Shown: positions 26,225 through 38,209, numbered from the stretch's first letter. The stretch is 64,000 bases of DNA from Bradysia coprophila (GCF_014529535.1 NC_050735.1:5033739-5097738), one strand, 5' to 3'. Notes: generated by a model not told the origin, from the letters alone. Numbers and translations are program-made.

Positions 26225-27489
26225 AAATTTGCGCATGGGATCGTCCATGATTATTAGAAATAAAGTTGAACTGTTCTCTGTTCAATGGCAAAGTTGTTAA
26301 TCTTCGCTTTATCGTCGCTATCCGCAGTAGTTCACTGCTTGACTCACTACGACGTGTATTACAAGTGGAAGAGAATCGAATACGAATTACCCGACAATAT
26401 TCGATTGAATTCATCGGAATATGTCCCGGAGAACAACATAGTGTCGGTGATAAAAATCTACGAGAATCGAATGTGGATTACAACGCCACGATACTTTCGA
26501 GGCGTACCAGTTACTCTAAATGTAATCCCGTACAATCATCGATATCATTGGTGGCATCCATTCCTCTTGCTTCACAACGACAGTCCAAAATTGAAGCCAT
26601 TCCCGAGCTATGATATGAACAAAATGGGCGACTGTAATGCATTACAATTGGTGAGTGCGCTCGACGTCGATCACTATGGACGATTGTGGGTTGTGGACGT
26701 TGGCAGGGTTAACGTTCTGGAGCCGTATAAAATGTCCGGCTCAGCACTGAATTTGTGTCCAGCGAAATTGCTTGTTTTTGACGTAACAGGAGGTCGAAGT
26801 GATTTAATATTTACTTACACATTTCCGGACAATGTTGCTCCCAATACGACCACCATTTTGAAAGAGATGCAGGTAGCGTGCAGTACGGAAGACGATTGTT
26901 GGGCTTTTATTCCTGATTTCGCTTTGAACAGATTGGTTGTGTACGATCACAAACATCGAGAGTCTTGGACAGCTCAACACCCATCAATGGCACCAGATCC
27001 AAATAAAGTGGTTTTTTTAGTGAATGGTATGTCGTCGCCGTTTGAGTTTTAGTAAAAACTTTTCGAAGAACTTATTTTCCTGTTTGTATATAGGAGTTCC
27101 GTTCACATTCAAAGTCGGAATAAGTGGCGTTGCCTTGACTGCAAGAAAATACAATTTCAGTGAACTGTACTTCTCTCCACTGTCCAGCACAACGTTGTAT
27201 AAAATTAAAACTGACTGTCTAACCAATCCAGCGCTAAAGCAAAACGGTACGCTGAATATGAACGATGTTCTTGAATTTGGTGAAAAGCCAGGGACAGTGA
27301 ATTGTTCTATCCAAATCTGCCGGGCAACAGTATCATATCAACGGAAACATCACCCGAACATCAAAAAATCGACACCCAGAAAAAGGTTGCACAAAGTGAC
27401 GAAGATTTAGTTTTTGCAAGGAGTTTTTCATTCGACGGCAAAGGGAAACTAGCTGCGATCACCAATCGACTTCAACTGTTGGATAATAC

Positions 27490-29152
27490 CAGGGCGGCAT
27501 GTGATTTTTCTTCAGAAAATAGTAAAAAAGTGATCAAATTTACCGAAAATAGTTGGTTTTCTCACTATGAATTGATTTACTAAAAGTGACCAAATAGTGA
27601 GAAAAACCAACTCTAAATCGCCATTTTATACTAAGAAAAAGTAAAGTAACACCTTAGCGCTTGTTGGCAACGTGCGGGAGGTTTAAAAATCTTGGAAAAG
27701 GAGCACGAAATTCGATTTATTGATTACTTTATTGAGACAAAACCTTTTACTGGATTACAAAGTGTGATTGGGACATCTGAAAATAATAAGAACCGTAGTT
27801 TTGGCGGTTGGAAGGCCCTAAGAACTTATTGTTATCTGATTACTTGTTTTTGTCCCTTAAACTGAAATGACTCAAAATGAAATATTTTTTTTACAAACGT
27901 TTTTTAGAGCAAAAGAACTCCATCTGATATATTTAAGACCTAACAGCACATGTTTAAACAGACTCTGTTATTAAATCGTGGATATCTGAATGTACCATAA
28001 AGGAAGGTGATTAAAAATTTAGAATTGTTTATAGACTTACGGACAGCCTTTTAGGAAAAATAAAATACCGGAGTTATTTCCCGTTTACCTCATCGATTAA
28101 GGAAACTAGCTGAGCGATTGCTAACATTGTTTACCTTTGCTTGATTCAAGTAGTACATTACTTACCAATGTAACAAATGCTGGAATTGGCACTGCTGTGT
28201 GAATTTTGGCGATCGAGTTGTAGTCCAGGTTGGTAAACACACAAGAATTGCCATTTCCACCATTTGTTCCATTACCAAGTAAGATATTTTACTCAAAAAC
28301 TTGAGGTTAAGTTTCGCCACAGTGAAATAAAGTTAACTTTAATGTCTTTTTCGTTAAATACTAACAATTGAATTTATTTCGAAAAATCGCATCAGCTGAG
28401 GGTTTTCCAGGAGATGACTTTCTCCATTCCAGCACATTCACCCTATTTTTGGACCTTGCCAATACAAAAACTTAAACTAATTTGAATTTTTAATTCCAGT
28501 GCTTTCTATTACTGCATAGGGAGCTGAAATACATTTCAAATGAACTTTTACAGGCAAACTTTTGAGCTGACTTCGTCTATAGATACGATATTTTCATAGG
28601 CGAAACTACATCTTAACATTTTTGTTCGTCAATTCTTTTATTGATTGAATGTCGTATAGGAACCTCTAGATTGCGTGCAGAATGAAACCTTTGCAGAAGC
28701 ATCTGTAGGATACTGGTCCCAGAATACAGCTACCTGCGGCTACTTTATTGTTTGAATGTCGTATACCTCTACATTGCGTGTAGAATGAAACCTTTGTAGA
28801 AGCATCTGTAGGATACTGGTCTCAGAATACAGCTACCTGCGGCTACTTTCTCTTCAACTAAAAAAGATTCTCTGCGAATTTTAGATTCACATGGCATAAG
28901 TGGACTACTGTGGTTTCGTGTACGTCTTAAAAAACCGAGGTACCGTAATACTTAGGAAAATCGAAAAAATTTTTGACGTCTTTTTGTAATAAATATTAAG
29001 TTGGAATAAGAAATTGTTCCGATTTTTCAATATTTCTTTCAAAATAGTTGGAAATAGTGATAAAAGTAAAAAATTCAGGAAAAAGTATGTCACTATCGCT
29101 TCTTTTAAAAACAGTCGGAATTAGTGAGAAAAGTAAGTCACATGCCGCCCTG
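27490..29152. mobile_element. 1.66-kb non-autonomous TIR transposon in the yellow-like gene
   Basis: The ends are perfect 15-bp inverted repeats, CAGGGCGGCATGTGA at 27490 and its complement ending at 29152. Subterminal copies of TTTTCTCACTA occur near both ends, and a hairpin at about 27552-27620 contains it in both orientations. No transposase ORF is present. CAGGG ends resemble hAT elements, but no clean 8-bp target duplication is seen (flanks ATAATAC and TAACCAG), so the class is unresolved. The interior holds a 107-bp tandem duplication and a block shared with repeats at 12.4 kb. Confidence 0.75.
28637..28849 (+). repeat. Two tandem copies of a 107-bp unit
   Basis: Unit 1 (28637-28743) and unit 2 (28744-28849) both read TTGAATGTCGTATA near the start, then GAATGAAACCTTTG, GAAGCATCTGTAGGATACTG and ACAGCTACCTGCGGCTACTT. 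They differ by a few substitutions and a short deletion. They lie inside the element that disrupts the yellow-like gene. Confidence 0.85.
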
Positions 29153-29232
29153 TAACCAGTCCGGACGAATACAACTATCGCGTTGTGCTGTTAAAGCACA
29201 CGGGGAAAGTGTATGCATATAATAGTGGTTGA

Positions 29233-32200
29233 GTATTGTCCATTTCATGCAATTGATGCAAAAGTATTCAGTAAAAATGTTTGAAAAAATCTTTTTCTAT
29301 TTTCAATACTAGGTCCCACCTGTTGGGTGGGTCAGATCCCTTGACTGTCTGAACCTGAGCTTCTTAAAAGATTTTTTATTGGTTGATTAAAAAGAACTAT
29401 ACTATAACGGTCTAAATTTCTCATTAATAATTCAATTCGGTTTAGTATTACTGAAAATTTTCGTGAAGTTCCAAAACTATATTAATTTTTAATTCACAAC
29501 TTTATTTTCTGTTACTGGACTGATTTTATGCTCATATTAGATCGTTATTGTCTTTAAAATGATGAATTAAACTCGTGTGAATTGCGGCCCTCACTTCGCT
29601 CTGGCCGCAAACTTCACACTCGTTAATTTTTTGGGGTTTAATCGCTTTTGTTAACAAGACAGAATAAAATAACAAATCAAGTGTTATATTGAAAATTCGT
29701 TTAGCAACAGCAGCTACATCGTTAGACCAATATAATGTATCTTGAAACCTAACCTCAGGAATTTTGTGCTTTATCAAATTTTTTTTTATCGATTTAAAAT
29801 AACCCCAGTTACGGTGTGAACAAAGAGCAGATAAGGCTTTTTCCAAGAACTCCTTCCAGATGGTTGAACCGATACCACCCATTTTCGAACTTGACCTGAG
29901 GATTTCAATACTTCGTCGATTAAAAAAAAGTTTTTGAAAATCGGTTGAACTTTGCTCCAGTTATCGTGTTAACAAAGAGCAGAAAAGGCTTCTTCTGAGA
30001 ACTACTTCCAGATGGTTGAACCGATACCACCCATTTTCGAACTTGATCTGAGGATTTCAATACTTCGTCGAATAAAAAAGAGTTTTTGAAAATCGGTTGA
30101 ACTTTGCTCCAGTGATCGTGTTAACAAAGAGTAGAAAAGGCTTCTTTCAAGAACTACTACCAGATGGTTGAACCGATACCACCCATTTTCGAACTTGATC
30201 TGAGGATTTCAATACTTCGTCGAATAAAAAAGAGTTTTTGAAAATCGGTTGAACTTTGCTCCAGTTATCGTGTTAACAAAGAGCAGAAAAGGCTTCTTCT
30301 GAGAACTACTACCAGATGGTTGAACCGATACCACCCATTTTCGAACTTGATCTGAGGATTTTAATACTTCGTCGAATAAAAAAGAGTTTTTGAAAATCGG
30401 TTGAGATTTACTCAAGTTATCGTGTTAACAAAGGGCACAAAATTTTAACATTTAACGTTTTTTCATCACATTTCAATACATTTTTAATCATAGTGAACGT
30501 GTTATGTACGGTGTATTTGTTTTTGTAAAACCCATGACTTACAGTCAAGGGAATAACCTTTAGTGAAGGTCCTTTACAGAAATGCCCTTTGTACCATGAA
30601 GAGTTAGAATTTCATTGTGCTTCAGATGGTTGTGTTCAAGATAGAAACAGTGTTGTAGCTTTCGGCCTACGAAAATGCGATTTATTTATAGGGCCGGATA
30701 ACTCAATATAAGTTTTCACTTTTCATGGACTTTGTTCGTCTCATTCGTTCCACACAAGAGAAGCTTTCGTTTCCTTCATTCCACACGTATGTATACGGGT
30801 GTATGACTCTCTTCACGTTTCGTTTGTTGACAATATGTGGAATAAAATGTAGAATTTCTCGTACGTGTGGAATGGAAGAAATGAGAATAAAGATGCTGCT
30901 GTTATCGGATGAAATACATGTAAATAAAACGATGGAAACAAATAAACCCAAGAAAAGTTAAAAATTATCTTGAGTTAAGGTTAAAAGGATCCCTGAAGCA
31001 AATACACAAGTGTATAGATGCATGCACAGAATCATTACCATTCACGAGTATAACAAGCAGTAATATGCAAAATGCAGAATTCGGTTATTCTATCCGGGAG
31101 ATGAAGAATGCAGTGAGTTCGTTAGTCTATTATTACTTTAAGTTTGATTGTATAACAAGGGCATGCAAAATAATCACATTATGTAATAAAAAGTGGAGTG
31201 AAGCGAAACGGCATTCAGCGCAATTACGTTCCAAATTGTGTAATATGAAGATTTCGAACGTTCGTAAAACATAGAAGAAAATGCACTTTTGGTGCTTCAA
31301 AATGTAAAGCTAAATAAATTATTACAAAAAATAACGAGAAAATGCACCGTGCGGTTATCATAGTCACGTTACACCAGGACCGCACTGGATATCTGACGGT
31401 CGATGAGCGATTTCAGAGTTGACAGAATATTTGTAAATATTTTTACCGGCCCAAGCTTCGTGTAAAAAAAAACAATACAAAGAAATACGTTAACCAATAG
31501 GGGATAGAAGTTTTTATAAGTTATTTTTAATCGACGTAAAACATTATTCGAAACAAAAAATTGTTGTACGGTATATGTCTCTAAAATGCACTGATCTTTT
31601 TATATGTTCGTCTAAACTTCGAAACGTACAGTCGCCAGTAAGAAAATTACAAAATAAGGGCCCTATATTTTTGATTTGACAATGTTTTTAGATTTTTTTT
31701 TGATCATAATTGTCGATACCTATGTAGTTGTTGCTGCAGAATACCTTACAAATACTTATTTTCATCGAGACTCGAAACGGCCTCAGGAACATTTCAGGCG
31801 GCAGACAAAATTTGGTCGATTTAGGGTCGCACTTTGTAAACAAAATCTGTGCATTTTAGAGGCATACCGTAGAACAATTTTTTGCTTAGAATAACGTTCT
31901 GCGTCGAATTGGTTCAAAACCCCATTGGCGTAACTACTCAACCGATTTTCACGGTATTCGACCGAGAATTGTAATAATCGAAATAATCCGGCCAAAAGTT
32001 CGGAGGATATAGTCGAGAAACCAAAAAATGTCGAACAAACGTTAAGGACGTTAAGGACGCTGTAACTCGGGTCAAACCATTTTTTTTTCTCCACCGAAAT
32101 AATTAGTAGATTCACAATGGGGATCGATCTTTTGTCGCTAGAATCCTTGCGCGAAAAATCGTAAGATAGGTCGTTGTGCAATGACGAGAATCTATTCAAA

Positions 32201-33690
32201 AATACCAAAATGTAGGACCTGTAAACGACATTCTAAAAAAAAAACATTTATTTGATGATTTCGACTCAGAGAATGGTTTTTAAAAAAATCAGAGAAGCCG
32301 GTGCGGGCCTGCTTTTAACTGACTATTGACAAGCTTTAAAAATCTTGAAGAGTTTTTCCCATCGAAATTATTATCGTCGTTTTGAATATGGTTCCCATCA
32401 GCAACTTCCACTACAATCCAATTCATCACATTTAAAAGCAAACTTTTCCTACGATAATTGGATAGTAAAAAAGTGTTGGTAACGATTTTTCAGTTTTCCA
32501 CTTTTCTCTAACAAAAAAACTCAAAACAATCGCTGAAGAGATCACAAATTATGAGATAAAAGAATGTTTTGTAAAGTTCTTTCCACTACATCAAGCTTAC
32601 TCTTTCCTACCTCAACATTGATTACATTGTGTAATGGTTAGAAGTTGAACAATCTGTATAATCAGTGTTGATGTTGATGCAATTCCAAAATAACTCATCA
32701 AACCACACCAACAAAAATGCGGAATAAGGATATGATTGTGTGGAAACAGCATGAATTTTCTCAATCGCAAAATAGTTTGAAGTGGCTTTTGATTGTGTTC
32801 AACAATAGACGCTTCTGTTTTCCACCTTAAACACCTCAATTGACGTTCATTGTTGACGGCGTTTATTATGAATGCAAAATTTACTATTACGCGTAGATTG
32901 GCACGTAACTTTCATTCGACGACTCGAACACATCTATACAAGAATCACCCATACAATATGTTTGCGACGGTTTGGCGCGGTAACGAATACACTCTCATCG
33001 CAACAATACAACTACTAGCGGATGAATGTGTTTCGTGTATATAAAAGACTGTGTACAACATGAACTCATATAAAATCTACACCAATATATTGGGTACCCC
33101 ACTACCGTATGTACATTTGAGGCGAAAATTTTGTTGAAGTCGGTCCACTCATTCGAACATTTATCAGTGATGATGAAACTTTTGAATTAATTTACAAATT
33201 TCGTTCGAGTACATTCTTCAGAGACATTGCTCCAGCAATAGTAATCAGCGGTATCATTTCGCGTAATCAAAGTATCAACCGGACTTTTGAAGTGTGTTAG
33301 AAAGCCAAAGGCATATGAATGATAAACATTACTCCAAATATAGAGTAGTGACGTGACTTTAGACAGATTCTCTGGAAAATTTCCATAAGAAAGTCTATGC
33401 AATTTTACATAGCAGTGTTACGTTAACAGTGTGCCAGCATATTGTATTGAAGCAAGTGAAAAGTGTATCCACAAAGTCTGTCATTCGTTGAAATATTGTG
33501 CAATATTGGAATTTGTTATATGTACAAACATTGAACGTGAAAACGCATGACGTTATCAACAAAGTATTTTATCAGTTGATAAGCAAACACATTTCCATAT
33601 AAAAAAGAGCTGGAGGCTTGTCTTGTATCATCTGAATCAATAATCATTCGTGGTTATCGGTGTATTTACACAAAAAGTTGTACGTGTTCA
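29233..33690. other. Gene-free interval with satellite-like array
   Basis: Apart from the 152-bp tandem array, no gene is supported. A palindromic motif at about 29572-29632 (AACTCGTGTGAATTGCGGCC and its near complement) recurs in diverged form at about 18275. ORFs near 29532-29882, 30209-30415 and 31783-32208 fall in repeats or mirror ORFs on the other strand. A minus-strand ORF at 33187-33402 has fairly protein-like composition but no identifiable homologue, start or splice context. Confidence 0.45.
29783..30438 (+). repeat. Tandem array, period about 152 bp, about 4.3 copies
   Basis: The landmark GATACCACCC occurs at 29871, 30023, about 30174 and about 30326, giving steps of 151-152 bp. 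Each unit contains AAAATCGGTTGA, TTATCGTGTTAACAAAGAG, GAGAACTACTTCCAGATGG, AACCGATACCACCCATTTTC and TGAGGATTTCAATACTTCGT. The first unit is the most diverged and the inner units are nearly identical, as expected for unequal crossing-over. The ORFs seen here follow the repeat and are not evidence of a gene. Confidence 0.9.
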
Positions 33691-33704
33691 ATGTGTTTGA
33701 AGAC

Positions 33705-33713
33705 TATATAAAA
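33705..33713 (+). promoter_or_regulatory. TATA box upstream of the 141-aa gene
   Basis: TATATAAAA lies 227 nt upstream of the ATG at 33932. A start about 30 bp downstream gives a 5' UTR of about 195 nt without an intron. A second TATA-like stretch lies about 110 bp further upstream, so the start site is not certain. Confidence 0.45.
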
Positions 33714-33931
33714 TTGGAATTCTTTCGTGGTGACGCACTTGACAATAAATAATCGGTTTAATTGTGCATATTCACAACAAGCTCTTTATATTTAGACACG
33801 GTCGTCGTTTATTACCGCACTGACGTACTGTACACAATTCGAGTTTTTATTGACCATTAAAATTGACAATCAATCGCTATTAATACACTGCCGTTTAGTG
33901 ACCGCTAACGTTTTCCCCACCCACCAAAAAA

Positions 33932-34357
33932 ATGGCTTTTATGGTGCCGGTTATGAAAAAAGACTATGACATCTACAAAACAAGTCGTTCACGACGCGTT
34001 TCCGAGTGTTCGAAGTCGAGTGCATGCAGTTCTCGAAAAGTATCCGAATGCCGGTCAGAATGTCCCAGTTTATCCACATCGCCCGAATCCGAATACATGA
34101 ATGCCGTTTCGCCGTCACATCGAAGTCAACCGATACAGTCGATAAACCGTAACACATCCAGACCGCAAATGTCCCGCGCCTCGTCCAGAAACTCACAGTC
34201 ATCGCTGATGTCCAGTCCGGCGAAAACTGCCGGCGGTTGTGCCGTACCGAAACCGAATGTCCATGACAGCCAGAGCAGTTTAAATAAATTCCATTCCCGA
34301 TTGGTGGACAAGTTGAGGAAGTCGTTGCGCAAGGCAAAATCAACGGACCGGTCATGA
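33932..34357 (+). CDS. Single-exon 141-aa Ser/Arg-rich protein, unknown function
   Basis: The ATG sits in a good context (CAAAAAAATGG) and the frame is open to TGA. The protein begins MAFMVPVMKKDYDIYK and continues with a Ser/Arg/Lys-rich stretch containing paired repeats (RRVSECSKSS and RKVSECRSEC). Cys occurs only at residues 26-44 and once near 102. The middle is Ser/Pro-rich. The last 25 residues form a strongly basic amphipathic segment (FHSRLVDKLRKSLRKAK). There is no signal peptide, membrane helix or known domain. GC content here is clearly above its surroundings and codon use looks constrained. Conserved-looking termini around a disordered middle suggest a small regulatory or adaptor protein, but the family is not recognised. 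Confidence 0.7.
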   Translation: MAFMVPVMKKDYDIYKTSRSRRVSECSKSSACSSRKVSECRSECPSLSTSPESEYMNAVSPSHRSQPIQSINRNTSRPQMSRASSRNSQSSLMSSPAKTAGGCAVPKPNVHDSQSSLNKFHSRLVDKLRKSLRKAKSTDRS

Positions 34358-34778
34358 GGCCGAGAATTACGGCCATGTGATTCAGCAGTACCTCTATTTA
34401 CTGATGGTGACTTACATTTTTCGGATAGTGTTTTGAGTGTCAAAGCAAGGCCGCCGCGTCATCGATCATTGCCTAAGTAGTGTAGTACTGACAACCACAA
34501 TCTCGTCGGAAAGGGAAGATATTAAAATGAACGATGACACTACTTTGCTTAGTACTTGTATTCGCATTAGATCTAATAGATATTGAAAGACAAGACAACA
34601 CCACACACTTCATCTATTTGTTAAGGATGTGCTTGAAAAGTATACATAATGTTACATTTAAATTATATAAGTGATATACGCCTCTAGCTAATGTATAGAT
34701 TTATGTCTAAAATTAATTATTAATTTTGTTTTTTAAATTATTTGCCGTTTTACGAAACAAAAGGAATCTACTCAGAAA

Positions 34779-34784
34779 AATAAA
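34779..34784 (+). terminator. Polyadenylation signal AATAAA for the 141-aa gene
   Basis: First AATAAA downstream of the stop at 34357, followed by a T-run. It gives a 3' UTR of about 430 nt, long relative to the coding region. Confidence 0.45.
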
Positions 34785-35367
34785 AATGTAATTTTTTTAT
34801 CCAGTGACTCGATAAAAGACGAAAATCAACTATACAACTACAATATTTAAACGAAATATTTCCTATTTAATATTCTACTTGAAATTTGTTAAAGCAATAA
34901 AAATTTGATAAGAAATTGAATCCATACGTTTTTGTCTTCATTAATAAGAGAAATCTGGAAGCTGGCACCGACGGGCACCATGAAATAGAAAATTGTGATG
35001 ACGAAGAATTTTTGGTAAAGAATACATTAGAGAAGCGATTGCCGCATAGATATATGTAAGTAGTCAAAAGGCAATTGATTCCTAGGCGTAAGTATACATT
35101 TTCCAACTTTATTTTAACGTCTAGCTAGTACAGCTGACGGTTCAAAGGCAAGGTCAGATTAGACAAGCATCACATAGACAAAGTACAAAAAACAAAGTAA
35201 AATGAATAGATAGTTTCACAGCAAAATATTATAATTAAATAGAAAAATAATTCTAAATTCATCGTCAGTCGGAGCACGAGAAGGACCAAAAAACAACAAG
35301 TCAATACAAGTGAAAAAAGTAAATTTGAGCATTAACAATGAAAACTCCGACTCTTGAATATCTTAGC

Positions 35368-35538
35368 CAATGAACGTCAACACAAGGTATGGTCGAATGT
35401 CAAACTTTGTATGTAGCGGAGGACATAGCGATTTCATATAAACAAACTCACCTCCCATGAGAGGTGAGTTTGTTAATATGAAATCGCTATGTCCTCCGGT
35501 TTGTATGAACAGACCATACCTGGTTTATACTTTCATTG
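35368..35538 (-). repeat. 170-bp fold-back element, copy 1
   Basis: It starts CAATGAACGTCAACACAAGG and ends in CATACCTGGTTTATACTTTC then ATTG; these termini are imperfect inverted repeats of about 26 bp. The interior folds on ATATGAAATCGCTATGTCCT and its complement around CACCTCCCATGAGAGGTG. It is the same length as copy 3 but in the opposite orientation. Confidence 0.85.
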
Positions 35539-35722
35539 TTAATAGCCTATGCCATTCAACTTTAACTAATGATGGTATTGTTAAGGTCCTCAATAGTGGT
35601 GACTTTATCACTATTTTATTTAATCGGAAATGTGCACACATTTGAATAAAAACGTTTTCGCCGTTTTTTAAATTAAAGCAAGGTGAATTTGCTTACAAAT
35701 GCGATAGTAAACACCTTCATCT

Positions 35723-35863
35723 CACTGAAAGTATAAACCAGGTATGGTCTGTTCATACGAACGGAGGATACAGCGATTTCATATAATATAAACAAACTTA
35801 TCTCTCATGAGAGTAGCCATACAAAGTTTGACATTCGACCATACCTTGTGTTGACGTTCATTG
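35723..35863 (+). repeat. 170-bp fold-back element, copy 2, internally deleted
   Basis: Same termini as copies 1 and 3 (TGAAAGTATAAACCAGGTAT at the left, TTGTGTTGACGTTCATTG at the right), but about 30 bp of the right inner arm is lost, so the central hairpin is broken. With copy 1 it forms a larger 500-bp inverted repeat around 35539-35722. Confidence 0.8.
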
Positions 35864-36636
35864 CTTCACCTGGCCATAACGGTCAAAATAATTTCAGTTT
35901 TGTAGTGTGACCTACGCCTATCTTCATAACAGACATGTCAAGAATTTTTGTTTACCTGAATGGCAACATCTTTTTTGTATGATTCTTCACATTTTACCGA
36001 CTGAATTAGCAGAAACGTATTGCATGGAATTTCTAATGACATAAATTCAGGTTTCATTACTTTTAAAAATCACATTTTCACAGTAATGTTTCACCAAATA
36101 AATTCGACTTTAAAATTATTTCAGAAAATTTGTCCCAAATTCTGTTTTTGACACTAGAATGAGCACGTTCGGAAATATTATCTGACCGAAATTGAAGCTA
36201 GATCATATATTTTTACGCGAAATACGACAGAAATACACAAACTTGTTTGAGATTACAAATTTACTATGGAGATTATTTGACATTTCATCAAAACCAAATA
36301 CACTGAACTATGCAGTAAAAACTGGATGAACTGAGTGAACAATAGCGGTTTCTTCCAAGGTCGTTCAAAATGTCAATTGTCATCCACAGAGAAGCCAACA
36401 CAACCTCACTTTGAAGTTTTAACGAAGAAATTTATTTAAGTTGCGGTTATGTTTGCTTCTGTGGATGACGGTCGGTTGTTTTCGGCCTGTCAAAATTCGT
36501 TTTTACCGTACGATGGAAGAAATCTATACTACTGTAATTTTAATGTTGCGAACTAAATGCTTAGTTTCCTCTTACCAAAAAAGAATTCCGTGTGAGAGAC
36601 AAAATTGAATTTTTGCGGAGTATAATCTAATTGGCA

Positions 36637-36767
36637 TAGATCATCTGCAAGATACGGTACTTTCACACGTGACCTAACTTAAGTTTCGTTAAATGTTTCG
36701 TTCATTCATTCATTTGTATGAGTTTTTTTTCGTTGATGGCATTTCAAACTGCCTTGAAGATGATCTA
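36637..36767 (+). repeat. MITE family, copy B
   Basis: It starts TAGATCATCTGCAAGATACG and ends CTTGAAGATGATCTA. The interior includes GGTACTTTCACACGTGACCT and TTCGTTCATTCATTCATTTG. It is shorter than copy A and closest to copy D. Confidence 0.75.
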
Positions 36768-37584
36768 TATTTCATAATATCATTTTCAGATATTTTCTTG
36801 AATTTGGGAGTATGACTCCTGTGAATTTCAGATTGTGAAATACTGACTGTAAGTCCCTTACAGAGCCAATTTTCAAGACGCAATAAATTGAGATTGGCTC
36901 GTTCGGTTCGTGTTTTTTATGTAGGTGGAAGCACGGGGTTTCGGGGGGTTTTGAAATTAATTTTCGCTATGTTGCTCACATTGCAATGTCAAATATGTCT
37001 AAGGTCGTTTAATTTGTGCTAGGTGAAGTCCTTTTTCACTAAGCAATCAGCGTAACCTTCGTAAATAAAAAATCTTGAATTTGTCAACAATGTGTGGCAA
37101 CATGTAAAAAACAAAAATCAAAACCCCCTCAAAACCGGTGGCGATCCACTTGTCAACGGACAATACATAAACAAATTCCATCCCCTATTGTCCTTTTTGA
37201 GAAATTAATAAAAATTTGTTCCTCGAAAATAGGCTCTGCAAGCTACATCTCACATTGTTTAAAGAAAATATTTATTTTGATCGATTTGTTTCACGCTTTC
37301 TTGATGGAGTACATCGATGCTTGCTGAAAAGCATACATTTTTGTTTACTTTTGATGATATCTTTCTACTAGAATCCTTTCCTTTTTCAAAAATATAGGAC
37401 CGCAATAACGACCACGAATGTGTTAACTTTCAACAGACAACAGATTTGGTTGTAGCAGTTTTGTCAGCTCTGAGAAAACAGAGCAATTTATGAAAATTTC
37501 GTTAAACTGCTGACTTTTCTCAGAGCTGAACAAACTGATTCTGAGGAAAAGATATCAAAAGTGAAATACGAGACACGTAAATGT

Positions 37585-37755
37585 CAATGAAATTATAAAC
37601 CAGGTATGGTCTGTTCATACAAACCGGAGGACATAGCGATTTCATATTAACAAACTCACCTCTCATGGGAGGTGAGTTTGTTTATATGAAATCGCTATGT
37701 CCTCCGCTACATACAAAGTTTGACATTCGACCATACCTTGTGTTGACGTTCATTG
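37585..37755 (+). repeat. 170-bp fold-back element, copy 3
   Basis: Full-length: TGAAATTATAAACCAGGTAT at the left and TTGTGTTGACGTTCATTG at the right, with an almost perfect central hairpin (GGACATAGCGATTTCATATT, loop, then ATATGAAATCGCTATGTCC). Near-identity with copy 1 in reverse orientation shows recent mobility. Confidence 0.85.
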
Positions 37756-38209
37756 GTAAATGTAGGCTACAATTTTAGCTAAGCATCGATCCCTCTTAAC
37801 ACACAGTACATGCAAGTGTACATGTATCAAAATTTGGTGGCCTTATGTTCACTCAAGAAAACCGATTATAATATCGGAAAGAAATGGTGCATTTATTTTG
37901 CAAATATCCAGTGGGTATATGCATTCTTCAACGGCTATCATCTGTTATCGAAAACGACTTCAAGAATTAAGGACTAATGGCGTCTCATTTAGCAAAATGC
38001 ATTTTCAAAAAAATGAAGTGAATGATTTGAAGTCAAAATCACTGATTCTTACATTAAATGAAGTAATAGATCCGATAGTGAAACAGGCTGTGAAAGATTA
38101 ACGAAAAAAATACGTTAGTTTCTTTTAGGTTTCTTTTAACCTTACCATTTTCTATTTTCCCTTGTGTTAGTCCACTATAGTATAAGGTAGATAACTGAAT
38201 CGGAGTAGT

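Larger units (their letters stand above)
26285..29232 (+). pseudogene. yellow / major-royal-jelly-protein family gene, disrupted
   Basis: Exon 1 is 26285-27026, encoding a signal peptide (MAKLLIFALSSLSAVVHC) and the N-terminal MRJP domain. Family landmarks are visible: YVPENN, RMWITTPRYFRGVPVTL, GDCNALQLVSALDVDHYGRLWVVDVGR, LLVFD and CWAFIPDF. A 67-bp phase-1 intron (27027-27093) follows. Exon 2 starts GVPFTFKVGISGVAL. At about 27300 the frame breaks: EFGEKPGT is in one frame and the continuation (LFYPNLPG, then EDLVFARSFSFDGKGKLAAITNRLQL) is in another, apparently with several expected residues missing. After 27489 a 1.66-kb repeat element intervenes. The expected C-terminal part is absent before it. 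A possible remnant (SPDEYNYRVV, 29158-29232) lies after it. Intact members are secreted beta-propeller proteins of about 400-450 aa. An assembly error could explain the frame break but not the insertion. Confidence 0.8.

Noticed and set aside
29532..29882. 116-codon minus-strand ORF
   Set aside because: It runs into the 152-bp tandem array and across a palindromic repeat motif, so its openness reflects repeat sequence.
29783..30438. Possible CRISPR-like array
   Set aside because: Units are contiguous 152-bp tandem repeats without unique spacers, in a eukaryotic context.
33187..33402. Minus-strand ORF of about 75 codons ending SEECTRTKFVN
   Set aside because: Composition is protein-like, but there is no ATG in a sensible place, no clear acceptor or donor, and no family match; kept only as a possibility.
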